This document shows positions 8,594 through 18,328 of a stretch of 64,000 nt of DNA, piece after piece. This stretch comes from CAWARU01 sp963784575 (GTDB lineage: Bacteria > Pseudomonadota > Gammaproteobacteria > UBA6186 > Azoamicaceae), in the NCBI GenBank assembly GCA_963784575.1, contig CAWARU010000001.1, positions 186,001-250,000 on the forward strand. The letters are read 5' to 3'. Made by a program: the position numbers and the translations under genes. Each line of letters begins with the position of its first letter. The stretch's first letter is position 1. The notes under the pieces were generated by a model. It had not been told where the DNA came from, did no database searches, and saw nothing but the letters and a program-made list of their open reading frames with translations.

Positions 8594-8947
8594 ATTGACT
8601 TATTAAAGCCAGCCTATTACGGCGACAACAAATATCGTTTTTATGAGTATAAGCAGCTACTTCTCTTGCAACAAATTTATTAATGAAGGTGAAAAAATAA
8701 TGAGAGCTTAATCAATGCGATTGAAAGTGGGCTTAAACCAGATAATGATCAAGTTCAAGCAATAATGACTAGGCATTATCAATGGCTTCTTCTTTCATGG
8801 ACGCCTACCAAAAAAAATTATTTGGGTTTAACTAGCCTCTATCAAACCAAGGAGTTTCGTAAATTTTTTGATGAAAAACATCCAAAATTGTTAGATTTTA
8901 TTGTAAAAGCCATGAGGATCTATGGCCATACAATAAAGGATAATTAA
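8594..8947 (+). pseudogene. TipA-like MerR regulator, decayed remnant
   Basis: Two pieces of one gene remain. From 8594 the frame reads IDLLKPAYYGDNKYRFYEYK then QLLLLQQI, the middle of a MerR DNA-binding domain, and soon stops. Further on, SLINAIESGLKPDNDQVQAI leads into MTRHYQWLLLSWTP and FDEKHPKLLDFIVKAMRIYG, the end of a TipAS drug-recognition domain. The segment between is deleted and frames are broken near 8690. A complete gene of the same type lies at 29517-30266. Confidence 0.78.
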
Positions 8948-8949
8948 AA

Positions 8950-10095
8950 TCATGCCGAGGGAGGGGGGATGTTAGAAGAGGAGGAAGAAGAGTCTTTGGC
9001 ACCCGGTGTATGTTTTGGAATGAGTTTGGCGCGGGCGCTGACAGACGCAGAATCTGAGAGATAGAGGGATATTTTTTTTAAAGTACTAGATTCTGCTTGC
9101 TCTTTTTTCTCCGATTCGTCAGTGGTGGTATCTTTTAATACTTTTAATAAAGGATGAGTGTTGTACAGGGCCTGTTGATGTTTCTCTAGTTCAGCCTGCA
9201 ATTTTTTAGTATACTTCTCTGGTAATTGAGCAGTTTGTAGCAGCGCTTCTATTTCAGTCAAACAATGGAAAAATTCTTTGGCATAGTTTTCAGGTTTTGG
9301 TGAGGGACTTTCAGGATCAGCAAGGTCGATGGTTGTAGAGGACGTTTCGACAATTAGTCCTCTGTCTTCATCCCTCTTTTTAGATTTTTCTATAAATTGT
9401 TTTTGTGCTTCTTCATAATTATAATGTGCAAAGCTCAATTTGTTTTTGATCTGTTCAAGTTTCAAGCTTTCCTCTAGGATTTTTATCGAAATATTGGGTG
9501 CTGTCACAATCCCACCTAGAATCACTTCTCTTCTTTTTCTGACATCATAGAGTTTCAATAATATTTCTTCAACAGAGGGTCTTTCGATTGGAACGGTGCT
9601 CGTGATACCATCAAGAAATTCAGCAATTTCTTTTTGCAGCAAGGATAATTGCGGTGGCCCTTCCCAATATTTAGGATCCTGCAACTTAAATTGTTCCTTG
9701 AGCATCACTCCAAGTGCATAGATGTCAGATTTCTTAGAATATCGAAAAGTCCAGGGTTTAGAACGATCATGATCCATAATGCGATCGGTTCGTTCTTCGT
9801 TCAATTTTGTTGCAGCGATCTCAGGGGCCATATTGAGCGCAGTACCCACTAATCTTTGCATCGGTCTACCCATTGGGACATAGGTTTCTATCCCGTTATA
9901 ATTAAAATAATTTTTATTGAAGACCTTGACTCTATTCATATTAAGCCAAGTGGCGACATCAATTATGGCGGGTTTTCCTGTCAATGGATCGATAGTGATA
10001 TTACTTGGTTTAAGATCACGATGAATAATATTTTTGCTATGGAAACGAAGAAACAAGTCTTCAAATGTTAACGGCTTTGCAAAAGCGCGCATTTT
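8950..10095 (-). pseudogene. Eukaryote-type protein kinase, C-lobe part (gene split by IS21)
   Basis: Holds the catalytic loop NIIHRDLKPSNITI (His-Arg-Asp, Lys and Asn present) and a Mg site changed from DFG to IDVATW. MAPEIAATKL follows (APE motif) and KKSDIYALGVML (DxxxxG), then a helical tail of about 180 residues rich in E and K that ends in a serine run (KDSSSSSSNIPPPSA). The N-lobe is missing here and is found on the other side of the IS21 element at 13145-13849. The direct repeat GCGCATTTT flanks the IS at 10087-10095. The ATG at 10092 is only an internal Met. Confidence 0.85.
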
Positions 10096-10245
10096 TGGCG
10101 CTGTCTGATTTCATTTGTTTTCCTTTTAGCCTGTCGGCTAACGCGTCGGCATTTTCCTCAGCATAAATTAACTTTCTCAGCGGCTTGTTATCCCCTGCGA
10201 GCGACCGGCAAGGCCGGTCGTTCTCAGGGGTTGTTTTATCGGCCC

Positions 10246-10992
10246 CTACTGCTTCTTTTTTGTACGAGCTTCTTTTTTAAACGCAGCCTTCTCCTTTGCT
10301 TCTCTGAGTCTGTATGAGTCTCCTTCAATGTTCAACAGCTCTGAGTTGTGTACTAATCTATCAATTAGAGTGACAACACAAGCTGCATTAGGAAAAATTT
10401 CATTCCATTCTGTAAAAGGCTTATTAGTTGTAATAATTGTAGATTTCGCTTCATATCGACCTGAGATTACGGCAAATAAAAGATCTGCATGCCGATTTGA
10501 AAATGATAAATATCCCACTTCGTCTACAATAAGCAATGATATTTTCGAGTAATATTGTATCCGACGTCTCAGCGCATTGTCTCCGTCCTGAGATATTAAA
10601 TCACTAAGCATTTTTGCTGCTGTGATAAAAAGCACTGTATGACCTTTTAATAGTGCTTCATGTGCAATATTGCGAGCTATCATCGATTTTCCAACGCCAT
10701 TTGGACCGCAAAATAAAACATTAGTGGCTCCCTTTAAAAACTCTAAGCGCATCAGTTCTTCAATAGTCTCACGGTCGATCTTCTTCGGCCAAGTCCAATC
10801 AAAATCAGAGATGGATTTGAATTTGCCAATGTGAGCACTATATAAACGACGCTCAAGACTTCTATGAGAACGTTCGACTTCTTCCCACTCGATGAGATTC
10901 TCTAACCAGGGTGCTTCTTTAATTTCTTCCCAATGGCTTATTAACCCGTTTAATTTAAGCTTTTCAGCCCTTGATAATAATGCTGTAGTCAT
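10246..10992 (-). CDS. istB: IS21 helper ATPase IstB
   Basis: A 248-residue AAA+ protein related to DnaC that assists the IstA transposase in target selection. Walker A is FCGPNGVGKSMIA and Walker B is LLIVDEVGYLSF; sensor I lies around STIITTNKPF. It starts 3 bases after the istA stop with GGAGG upstream, so it is coupled to istA. Complete, with a lysine-rich tail. Confidence 0.96.
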   Translation of the reverse strand: MTTALLSRAEKLKLNGLISHWEEIKEAPWLENLIEWEEVERSHRSLERRLYSAHIGKFKSISDFDWTWPKKIDRETIEELMRLEFLKGATNVLFCGPNGVGKSMIARNIAHEALLKGHTVLFITAAKMLSDLISQDGDNALRRRIQYYSKISLLIVDEVGYLSFSNRHADLLFAVISGRYEAKSTIITTNKPFTEWNEIFPNAACVVTLIDRLVHNSELLNIEGDSYRLREAKEKAAFKKEARTKKKQ

Positions 10993-10995
10993 TGA

Positions 10996-12480
10996 TCATT
11001 CCTCCATGGTTCGCAGTAAATCATAATCTTTCAAGTTGTGAGGTCGCACAACAACATCCCGGGCCTTATCTGGTATGCGCAAAGGAATGGGCGGTTGTAA
11101 TTGTTGCATCTCTCGTCTTTTTTCTAAATTCACACGAACCGAGTTAGGATGCGGTGAGTCTCTAAGCATTGCTTCTTCCATGGCGAGACCAATTTCAGCT
11201 GCATTATAACAATCGAGTAATGTTACTAAAGAATATACCACCCCTCCTAAGTTGTAACCTCGCTCTGCTGCTTGTTTCAGAAAGTCTTTTGCCTGCGGAA
11301 TGGCGCAAGTCAATCTATCTTGACCGCGATGAGCTCTGGAATGCCGTTTGCGTTTCTCTAATTCTTCAATATGATTTTTATCTTCTACCTGCATTCCTTT
11401 GTCATAACTGCGTTTATGTTCCGCAATTACTTTATCCGCAGCTAAAATCCTTACATTCTCTAGAGTTGCAAAGACAGTCAGGATCCGACGCACATAACTA
11501 TGAGGGATGGAATAATCATTTAAATCAAAGCGGACATAAGGAGTCTTGCCAACCTTGACTTCTACGCGCTCTTCCGTAGGAAAATGATTATCAGGCAAAG
11601 GCAATAATGTGTTCTTTTCCTCTTCAAATATTTTGCGGACAGAGTGAGTTCTATCTTCAGGGCATGGCCTGTCGGAAGCCTGTCCATCGCACCAATCCAT
11701 TGCTTGTGAGTTAAGATCTTCCAAATCATCCCATTTTCTTGCTGCAAAAAAGCTATCGCGTATATAGCGTATACTGCGTTCGACTCTTCCTTTTTCATTG
11801 CCTCGCGCCACTGCAACTGGTCTGGGTTCAAAACGATAATGCGCTGCAAATGCTAACAAAGTAGGATTGAAACGGATTGCATCTCCATATCGTTCTAAAG
11901 TTACTGCCTTCATATTATCGTACAGCACAACCCTAGGAATGCCTCGCCAAATTTTAAATGCAGCTTCATGACCACGCAATAAATTAGCGAGTTGCTGGTT
12001 CAAATAAAAGCGCAAAAAGATTTTTCTCGAGTAACTTAAAGTCATTACAAATGCCATAAGAGGCCGCTTTGCTTTCCCTATGGTAAAGGAACCAAAATGT
12101 CCCCAATCTGCTTGAGCCTGTTCTCCCGGCAAAGTCTTGAGCCGAAGATAGGCTTCAGCTTCTCTGCTTGGTCTGTGAAGCTTAATCTGATGGCGAAAAT
12201 GATCTATACCACCTTGATAACCTCGCTCTCTCACCATGAAATATAAGCGGCTTGCAGTTAATGTCGGATATTTTGTTAAAGTATCCTGCACGAACGGTAA
12301 ATAAGGATCTAGAATAGATTTTTTAGGTATTATTGAGGCTTTTGGGATCCCAGCTTGTGACAACACTCTTCTCACGACAGTATGATGCATGTTCAACTGA
12401 CGTGCTATTGTACCTATTCTCCATTTTTCGACGTGAAAATACCGGAGAATTTTTGCTTCCAATTCTTCTGAAATAGTCAT
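10996..12480 (-). CDS. istA: IS21 transposase IstA
   Basis: A 494-residue DDE transposase. The N-terminal helix-turn-helix (IGTIARQLNMHHTVVRRVL) is followed by the integrase core with Asp in EQAQADWGHFG, Asp in RVVLYDNMKAV and Glu in VARGNEKGRVERSIRYIR. A C-terminal beta domain and basic region follow. I place the start at the ATG at 12480 (MTISEE) because AGGAGGA lies just upstream. The longer frame to 12525 overlaps the passenger gene. It appears intact. Confidence 0.95.
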   Translation of the reverse strand: MTISEELEAKILRYFHVEKWRIGTIARQLNMHHTVVRRVLSQAGIPKASIIPKKSILDPYLPFVQDTLTKYPTLTASRLYFMVRERGYQGGIDHFRHQIKLHRPSREAEAYLRLKTLPGEQAQADWGHFGSFTIGKAKRPLMAFVMTLSYSRKIFLRFYLNQQLANLLRGHEAAFKIWRGIPRVVLYDNMKAVTLERYGDAIRFNPTLLAFAAHYRFEPRPVAVARGNEKGRVERSIRYIRDSFFAARKWDDLEDLNSQAMDWCDGQASDRPCPEDRTHSVRKIFEEEKNTLLPLPDNHFPTEERVEVKVGKTPYVRFDLNDYSIPHSYVRRILTVFATLENVRILAADKVIAEHKRSYDKGMQVEDKNHIEELEKRKRHSRAHRGQDRLTCAIPQAKDFLKQAAERGYNLGGVVYSLVTLLDCYNAAEIGLAMEEAMLRDSPHPNSVRVNLEKRREMQQLQPPIPLRIPDKARDVVVRPHNLKDYDLLRTMEE

Positions 12481-12502
12481 AGTTCCTCCTATTGATGAAA
12501 AT

Positions 12503-13003
12503 TTAAGGTGCAAAAGGCCAGCCATGGCTTCTTATCTTGTTCGTTTCATAAGAACAATGCTGCAAAAAGTCAATACGAAGGAATGGAGAGCAGTATTTTT
12601 CACAGAAATGGCAAAGAATTTCATTGCTAATAACTAGTGAAATCTGTTTCTCACCTTCTTTTGGCCCACGAAGCAGTTCATCATAGGAAGGGTAATTTAT
12701 TGAACCTTGATGAGTCATTTTCTTTTTAATATATCTTTTTTGGCGCTCAGCATGGTTATGCTTTCCTCTGATAGTTGCTTGATAACGATGAGCGGCTCTA
12801 CGTAGAGATTCTATTCTTGCCAAAGAGGAGCAAGCTTCTGAACAATAAATATTGCCGCGATCACACTGACTGCAGATAGTGACTTGTTTATGGCATCGAT
12901 TGCAATTGAAGAGACGGGCAGTATTTTCCATCGGCGTAGTGCCGATGAAGACTGGACGCGGACCTAGGAAGTGGAGATAATGATTTAGGGCCGTGTTTGG
13001 CAA
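12503..13003 (-). CDS. Cysteine-rich passenger protein of the IS21 element
   Basis: About 166 residues, or 142 if translation begins at the ATG at 12931 instead of the TTG at 13003. CNRCHKQVTICSQCDRGNIYCSEAC has paired CxxC motifs suited to zinc binding. The basic segment RAAHRYQATIRGKHNHAERQ plus RYIKKKMTHQGS is one I associate with a protein family that accompanies some IS21 istAB pairs. It lies directly upstream of istA and ends 22 bases before the istA ATG. The role is unknown; DNA binding or control of transposition is a guess. Confidence 0.7.
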   Translation of the reverse strand: MPNTALNHYLHFLGPRPVFIGTTPMENTARLFNCNRCHKQVTICSQCDRGNIYCSEACSSLARIESLRRAAHRYQATIRGKHNHAERQKRYIKKKMTHQGSINYPSYDELLRGPKEGEKQISLVISNEILCHFCEKYCSPFLRIDFLQHCSYETNKIRSHGWPFAP

Positions 13004-13148
13004 AGGTAAAAGTTCTGACTTGCAGGTGAGAGACTATTACTTTTTTTTCAGCGGCCCTTTATTGTTTATCAACTCAAAATTTTTGTCAGCATTTTGATTA
13101 TAATAGTTATAAAATTAAATTATTATCTGGTAAGAGCGCCATATTTAA

Positions 13149-13849
13149 GCGCATTTTGAAAACCATTCACATTCAAAGACACCGATGCCTATATTCAATA
13201 TTTCTGTGCCCGTTAAAGTACCTGTCTTCTCCTTTAGGTCTAAGTATTGTTTGAGATCTATCCCCTTATCTTCCTCTATCAGATAGCCGATCGGAACGGG
13301 CATCGGATCTCCTTTCGGATTTTGCCTCGATTGCGTTGTCGAGGTGACTGACGTTACCGGACGAACCACTCGTCCTAACAATCCCCCCACCTTTTTCAGG
13401 CCTCTCATTTCACGTTCATGCATTTTCTTATGAACCGGTTCAAAGAATTTTTGAGCTTTAGCCACCCCCCTCATCCCAGGTTTTTCTGGATTATTGAGAT
13501 CAACATACCGTCCTCGAATGCCTTTGGCAAAAGTACCTTTGCCGAGCTTCTCATAAAGCACAAAAGGTCTGATATTTTGACCATCACTAATATCAAAAAG
13601 AACAGAACGAGACAAGTGTAATTCTACCAGATGATTTCCAACCTCAACCCAATAAGGATTTTTTATGGTGGGATGTTTTTTCTTATCTCCTTTATCATTA
13701 TATTGATAAACCTTAAGTTTATTGATTTCTCCTGACCAGATGGCCTTGGCGTTTTGCTCAACAAATAACTTTAATAAAACACCCTCCTCTTTGGATAAAT
13801 AGCCTTCACTGCCTTCTTCTGAAATTTTTAAAGGATAATCACTCATCAT
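13149..13849 (-). pseudogene. Eukaryote-type protein kinase, N-lobe part (gene split by IS21)
   Basis: Starts MMSDYPLKISEEG after a GGAG site. After about 100 unrecognised residues it shows a kinase N-lobe: VLYEKLGKGTFAKGIRGRYV (glycine loop GxGxFxKG), the ATP-binding Lys in MRGVAKAQKFF, and a hinge like PIGYLIEEDKGIDLKQYL. It ends inside the alphaE region (ILNIGIGVFE) where the IS21 begins. Joined to 8950-10095 at the GCGCATTTT repeat the two halves would form one kinase of roughly 610 residues, but the join is out of frame as read, so there is a further indel. Confidence 0.82.
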
Positions 13850-14046
13850 TTTCTCCTGATCTTTAGAATCAAATACACTATTCCAGGTCCTGATTTTTTT
13901 ATAAGATTAATTGTATTTGATGTATTTGCTTATATTCTCTCAATAATATCTAATTAATTAGATGTCCGAATTAATAAATAGTTTTAATATTATTGCCATG
14001 ACATGATAGGAGAATAGAAAAAGGGGTCCAATTAGGATAAGAGATA

Positions 14047-15387
14047 CTAATATTTATATTTACTAATATTATATTGATCAACCTTTGTCAAAAATTTTGT
14101 TCCGGCTCCTTCAACGCCTTTACTTCTATTTGATCGCAAGCTAAACAAAGGTGTAACATTTAAAACATATTCGGCAGTTTTTATTGAATCATAATGTCGA
14201 ATTGTAAATATCGATTCCAGTTCACGTGCTTCTGGTACCGACAATATTGCTTCTATTTTTGAAAAAAATGCAAGAACTTTTGGGATTCCAAAACTGGCAG
14301 CCACCCTTAGCGGATAAGTCATCTCTTCGAATTTAAAAAATAATGGATTTTCATAGTGCTTAGTACCGAACTGTTTCATCTTCACAAATTCTGTATCTAA
14401 GATAACCTTTTTGCTGGTTGGCCGAAGATCTCTTGGTTTCGCGTTGCTACTTCTAACAAGCCAAGAGAATTCACATCTTGCTTCAAATGGTCTACTGATT
14501 GACGAAATAAATCCTTCCGTTAATTGTGAAAAATCTGCACGTAAAATTGATAAATCACCTATCAAAAGGTTGTTCAAAGCCATTTCTAAAATATGACCGG
14601 TTGTATGCCACGTTCCATAGCATCGTGTAGAAGCAATTTCGCTGGTTACCAGAGGAACAATCATCTCGGCATAAACGGGTTGACTCCAAAATTCAATTAA
14701 TTGAGTTGCCATTTTAGGAAGTATCCCATTTGCACAAGAGGCTACTACATCCTGATTTAGGTATTGCATTTTCTTACCATCTTCAGACAATGTACAATTG
14801 AACATAAATTTTAATGTTGGATTAATATTTGCAAAGATAGATCTAAAATTAAAAGGAACGACATCTGTATCAACATAGCAACCTCCGTGCTTTCGTAAAA
14901 TATAAAAGCGTATTACATCACTGATTGCGCCCCAATTATCGTCAAATTTTTTGAGCAATTCTACTACACTTGGTGGAATATCTAATGTTTCAAAATCCTT
15001 AACATCGACATTGGCATAAACATCGGTATCGACTGCGATTTTAACTTTGTTTTTTGTTTTTTTGCTTCTGTCTTTCCCTCTCTTCTCAGTTTTTCTTTTC
15101 TTGCTCTTCCCTTCTTTGCCCTCCACACCCGCCATGCTTATCGGCTTTTGCTTTGGGAATTGCTCTTTGATTGTTTCAATTAATTGATTATCGGTCCAGA
15201 TGGTTACAGTTATAGATTTGTGGTTAATTGATTCCCAAAGGCCTACCCTTTTAACATGTTCAGCATGCATTTTACTGCCACGCCAAACTATGTGAAGATC
15301 TTTTATGACGTCGTGTTGATCATCTTTTTTTATTATAGTTTCTGATTTACTCGAAGTTTGGGTAAAACTAGTTGGTGTTGCGGACAT
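14047..15387 (-). CDS. DXD-type glycosyltransferase (TcdA/OCH1-like), effector candidate
   Basis: A 446-residue protein. IVWRGSKMHAEHVKRV and TVTIWTDNQLI open the domain. ISDVIRFYILRKHGGCYVDT holds the Asp-Arg-Tyr and GG segment ahead of the DXD metal site D173-T-D175. This is the sugar-transferase family that includes large clostridial toxins and Legionella effectors that glycosylate host proteins. Residues about 94-116 are an inserted run of Lys/Arg (KKRKTEKRGKDRSKK) that resembles a nuclear localisation signal. No signal peptide or membrane segment is visible. The donor sugar and target are unknown. Confidence 0.8.
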   Translation of the reverse strand: MSATPTSFTQTSSKSETIIKKDDQHDVIKDLHIVWRGSKMHAEHVKRVGLWESINHKSITVTIWTDNQLIETIKEQFPKQKPISMAGVEGKEGKSKKRKTEKRGKDRSKKTKNKVKIAVDTDVYANVDVKDFETLDIPPSVVELLKKFDDNWGAISDVIRFYILRKHGGCYVDTDVVPFNFRSIFANINPTLKFMFNCTLSEDGKKMQYLNQDVVASCANGILPKMATQLIEFWSQPVYAEMIVPLVTSEIASTRCYGTWHTTGHILEMALNNLLIGDLSILRADFSQLTEGFISSISRPFEARCEFSWLVRSSNAKPRDLRPTSKKVILDTEFVKMKQFGTKHYENPLFFKFEEMTYPLRVAASFGIPKVLAFFSKIEAILSVPEARELESIFTIRHYDSIKTAEYVLNVTPLFSLRSNRSKGVEGAGTKFLTKVDQYNISKYKY

Positions 15388-15529
15388 ATCAACCTTATTA
15401 CGATTAAGTTAGTTATTTGATTAATTGTGTTATTTATTAGTAATTGATTTTGCTTTTTAAACTGTCATTCCAAAAAATTTCTTCCTTCGAGCTCGGAATT
15501 CACCTTAGGGTCATTATATCTGTTTAATT

Positions 15530-15802
15530 TTAACATTTCAAGCTAATGCTTCTCATTTCGCGTGCCTTCTCAGCATCTTTATTAATTGCATCAATCGCAC
15601 TTTTAGCGGCCGCATCCATTGCTGTTCTGCGCTCAAGCTCTTCAAGTGCCTCAGTTCCTTCTAGTATTCGTGCCTCTTCATAAGTTGCCCCAAGTCTATG
15701 TAAACCACCACCAAAGGCATGAAGAAGGGTATCACCTTGTTCTGAAGAGATTTTCGTTTTCAGAGATTTATCTGCAGTCTTCGCTATTTTATGTTTTGCC
15801 AT
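15530..15802 (-). CDS. Hypothetical protein, 90 residues
   Basis: Not recognised. It starts MAKHKIAKTADKSLKTKISS after an AGGAG site, then a glycine patch (LLHAFGGGLHRLG) and an amphipathic helix of E, A and R (EALEELERRTAMDAAAKSAI), ending in SLKC. The good ribosome site and balanced composition suggest it is expressed. No partner gene is evident; neighbours on both sides are effector-like. Confidence 0.5.
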   Translation of the reverse strand: MAKHKIAKTADKSLKTKISSEQGDTLLHAFGGGLHRLGATYEEARILEGTEALEELERRTAMDAAAKSAIDAINKDAEKAREMRSISLKC

Positions 15803-16273
15803 GTTTCTATTCTCCTAAATCAAACTCTATTTAAAATTTGGGTTAAGCCATTATACTAATTTTTTAAAATAGTTGCAATAAGGTAAATAAGAGCAAATTG
15901 TTTAGGGCATGCAGATAATAAACCCTTTAGAGCAGATCATGATGTTCGGCTGGAATTATGTGTATTCACACGATTGATGAGCAAGATCTTGGATATAAGA
16001 ATCGGTTTGCTGGTACTTTTTAATTATTTATCAAAATTGTGAGTTAGATAAGCATTGATAAGTAATAGCTCTTCATCAAACTCTACGGCTTACTAGTAAA
16101 ACTTCAACTCTTGCTTGACTATTAAAGACAAACAGACAGAATAAAATATTTTACTCATAATTACTCCACTAAATTTTACAAATGTATTGTATATGATATT
16201 TCCGACATACGATCTAAAATTTAGCAATTCGCACACTACAGGATCCGTATCAAGACTGCTAGGGCAATAATTA
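15803..16273. other. Gene-poor stretch with one gene remnant
   Basis: Apart from the leader-peptide remnant at 16093-16158 I see no gene. The part around 15953-15985 (GGAATTATGTGTATTCACAC) loosely resembles the non-coding repeat seen at 18545-18615 and 43490-43570. Confidence 0.4.
16093..16158 (-). pseudogene. Remnant of the start of an exported nucleotidyltransferase-like gene
   Basis: A GGAG site then ATG encodes MSKIFYSVCLSLI, matching the signal peptide (VSKILYSVCLSLI) of the gene at 23002-23553. The DNA match also covers the upstream 45 bases. After the leader the frame turns into unrelated residues and stops. It is a dead partial duplicate. Confidence 0.75.
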
Positions 16274-18328
16274 TCATACAGTTGATCTTTGTCTGGCTAT
16301 TCCTTGTTCATCAGCCGTACTTATTAGAGAACTGACAGCAGGAGAGCTAGTGGGGGCATGAGATACTGTTCTATGCATTATCTTTGTCTTTTCAGAGAAT
16401 AGTATTAATTCTGGTTCAGATGCAATTCTAGACTTTAATGCATCTAATTTTGAAGAACATAGGTTCTCTAAAGTTGCCTCAGATGAAATTTTTAAATGAA
16501 CTTTTGCAGCAGGCGAAAGATTTATTTTATTTGCTCTGATCCAGTTTAGTAATCCTGTCAGGCGCAGAAACTCATGTGCTTTTGAATACATTGTTAGGAA
16601 GAACCTAGCAATTCTCTTCTCAAGCTGGTGCTTTCTGCGTTTCATTTTACCGTTTTGGTACAGGGTGATATCTTCTAACTGCGAATAGTATTTCAAAAAA
16701 TCTTGTCGCGCTATAAGTGTTTCAAGTATTCTGTTAAACGCTGCATACACTATTGCAGGGTTTGTAAAAGCCCTGGAAAATATTTGATCAATTAAGCTTC
16801 GAGCCTCAGGGCTTTTGCCGAATACGGTACCAAATTTTAAAGAAAATTTTTGATTAAAAGGTTGCAATTTTAGTACGCCAGGAAATACATTATAAAAATC
16901 AATAATTAAAGTTGAAATTGGCCTTGGTAATATACCTCCAAAATAAAGGGACAAATCTCCTGTTCGTGGATGGCTTTGTAAGTTAATTTTTTGGAAATAA
17001 CGGAATGCAAATTGGTTAACATAAACTTGAAGTGCTTCAACAAAAATTCGTTTAATCGTGGATAATCTTTCAAGCTCTGGGTTGAAAAACCTAATATGTT
17101 TTGAACTTGCTGGCTTCTCAGTTTCCTTGTCAGGCCTATGTTTTTTTTGTTGATCTATGTCGCTTAAGACAAGTTCTAGGGGTGTTTTCTGTTTCTGATT
17201 TAATATACTTAAAGGCCGAAGACCATAGGTGTATTGCTTGTAAAGTCGAATTTTTTTAACTTGACCACTTGTGATGATTGGGTAATTAGAAGTACAATCC
17301 CTTAGATAATGTAGGTTTCTTGAAAATAGAGCGCTAATCCTTTTGACATCACGATTTCTGCAAAGGCAATGTAAAAATGTATCACCTTGTAAATTTTTTG
17401 CCCATAAATAATAATCCTTATCAGGGAGCGGAATATTTTGTGAGTCAAAGATATTAAAGACTAAGTTAAATGCTGGGTTACGATAGCTAGGCCAATTAAG
17501 GAAATCATCGTCATATACTTTAACCCCGTATAAAAAAATCATACGTCGACATTCATGATTACCCAAAACTGATCGACACAACTGGAGAGATAAACGCAAG
17601 GGTACGCTGGCTTTGATAAAAGCAGCCGTCAATAAGTCACGTATTTTTTCATCTCGCTCAACTTCAGCTTCCATACATCCTTTTTCTTCAAAAGTTCCTG
17701 ATAGTAGCGCAAGAAGATACTCAAAAAAGCTATAGGTTTTAACGGGAGAAGGGGTGGTTTGAAGATATGTAATTATCCCATCAGTTTCAAAAATTTTAAT
17801 AAGACTATGTTCTAAAAATAAATAGATATTTTGAGGGCGGTAGCCTCGATATCGATCGAACTTATAGGGACAAAGATAAATACCGGGGTTGCTAAAAATC
17901 TCACCTAGAATCGTTTTCTTAGCATGTTCTTTTTCATCAAAAGCCAACTGAAAATCAGCGCCAGCTAATATTAAAACCATACAGCAGTAACTTTGGGTCA
18001 AAACCGCATATTGCAGTGGACTATATTTTGAATTCCCATTAGCATTCGGATCAGCGTTTTGAGCCAGTAAAATACTACATGCGCGTTGCCAGAAATATAC
18101 AGAATCGGGTGGTGGACGGTATAACCCTTCATTTGCGACACGGCTTTTTTCTTTAAAATCACGTTCTAAGGTTAACAGGTAAAAAAGGGGCGTTGTATTA
18201 TCTCTCGAACATTCGGATACACTGATTGGATTGGCAGCATCAAGCAACACTTGTACAGAAAACGTAGCACAGGCTTGGTGAATAGCCGAAAATATTGATG
18301 GCTCCTCTTTTAGGTCTGTAATGGGCAT
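16274..18328 (-). CDS. Large ankyrin-type protein, effector candidate
   Basis: A 684-residue protein. Residues about 10-135 contain ankyrin-like units (IFSAIHQACATFSVQVLLDA; ACSILLAQNADPNANGNSKY; SPLQYAVLTQSYCCMVLILA). The rest is mixed and helical, with a basic middle (KKHRPDKETEKPASSKHIR) and no family I recognise. The C-terminal 230 residues have aromatic-rich helices (FRYFQKINLQ, LARQDFLKYYSQLEDITLYQ) that could be a domain of their own. No signal peptide or membrane segment is seen. It is divergent from the ankyrin gene at 18728, with 399 bases between them. Function unknown. Confidence 0.65.
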   Translation of the reverse strand: MPITDLKEEPSIFSAIHQACATFSVQVLLDAANPISVSECSRDNTTPLFYLLTLERDFKEKSRVANEGLYRPPPDSVYFWQRACSILLAQNADPNANGNSKYSPLQYAVLTQSYCCMVLILAGADFQLAFDEKEHAKKTILGEIFSNPGIYLCPYKFDRYRGYRPQNIYLFLEHSLIKIFETDGIITYLQTTPSPVKTYSFFEYLLALLSGTFEEKGCMEAEVERDEKIRDLLTAAFIKASVPLRLSLQLCRSVLGNHECRRMIFLYGVKVYDDDFLNWPSYRNPAFNLVFNIFDSQNIPLPDKDYYLWAKNLQGDTFLHCLCRNRDVKRISALFSRNLHYLRDCTSNYPIITSGQVKKIRLYKQYTYGLRPLSILNQKQKTPLELVLSDIDQQKKHRPDKETEKPASSKHIRFFNPELERLSTIKRIFVEALQVYVNQFAFRYFQKINLQSHPRTGDLSLYFGGILPRPISTLIIDFYNVFPGVLKLQPFNQKFSLKFGTVFGKSPEARSLIDQIFSRAFTNPAIVYAAFNRILETLIARQDFLKYYSQLEDITLYQNGKMKRRKHQLEKRIARFFLTMYSKAHEFLRLTGLLNWIRANKINLSPAAKVHLKISSEATLENLCSSKLDALKSRIASEPELILFSEKTKIMHRTVSHAPTSSPAVSSLISTADEQGIARQRSTV

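Larger units (their letters stand above)
10096..13148 (-). mobile_element. IS21-family insertion sequence with a passenger gene
   Basis: Contains istB and istA in the usual order plus a third, cysteine-rich gene upstream of istA. TGGCGCT at 10096-10102 is mirrored by AGCGCCA at 13135-13141. The direct repeat GCGCATTTT at 10087-10095 and 13149-13157 looks like the target duplication. That puts 7 extra bases (13142-13148) outside the right TGGCGCT, so the exact right end (13141 or 13148) is uncertain. The element splits a protein kinase gene. Confidence 0.85.

Noticed and set aside
11169..11558. 129-residue frame opposite istA
   Set aside because: Antisense to a conserved transposase; no ribosome site.
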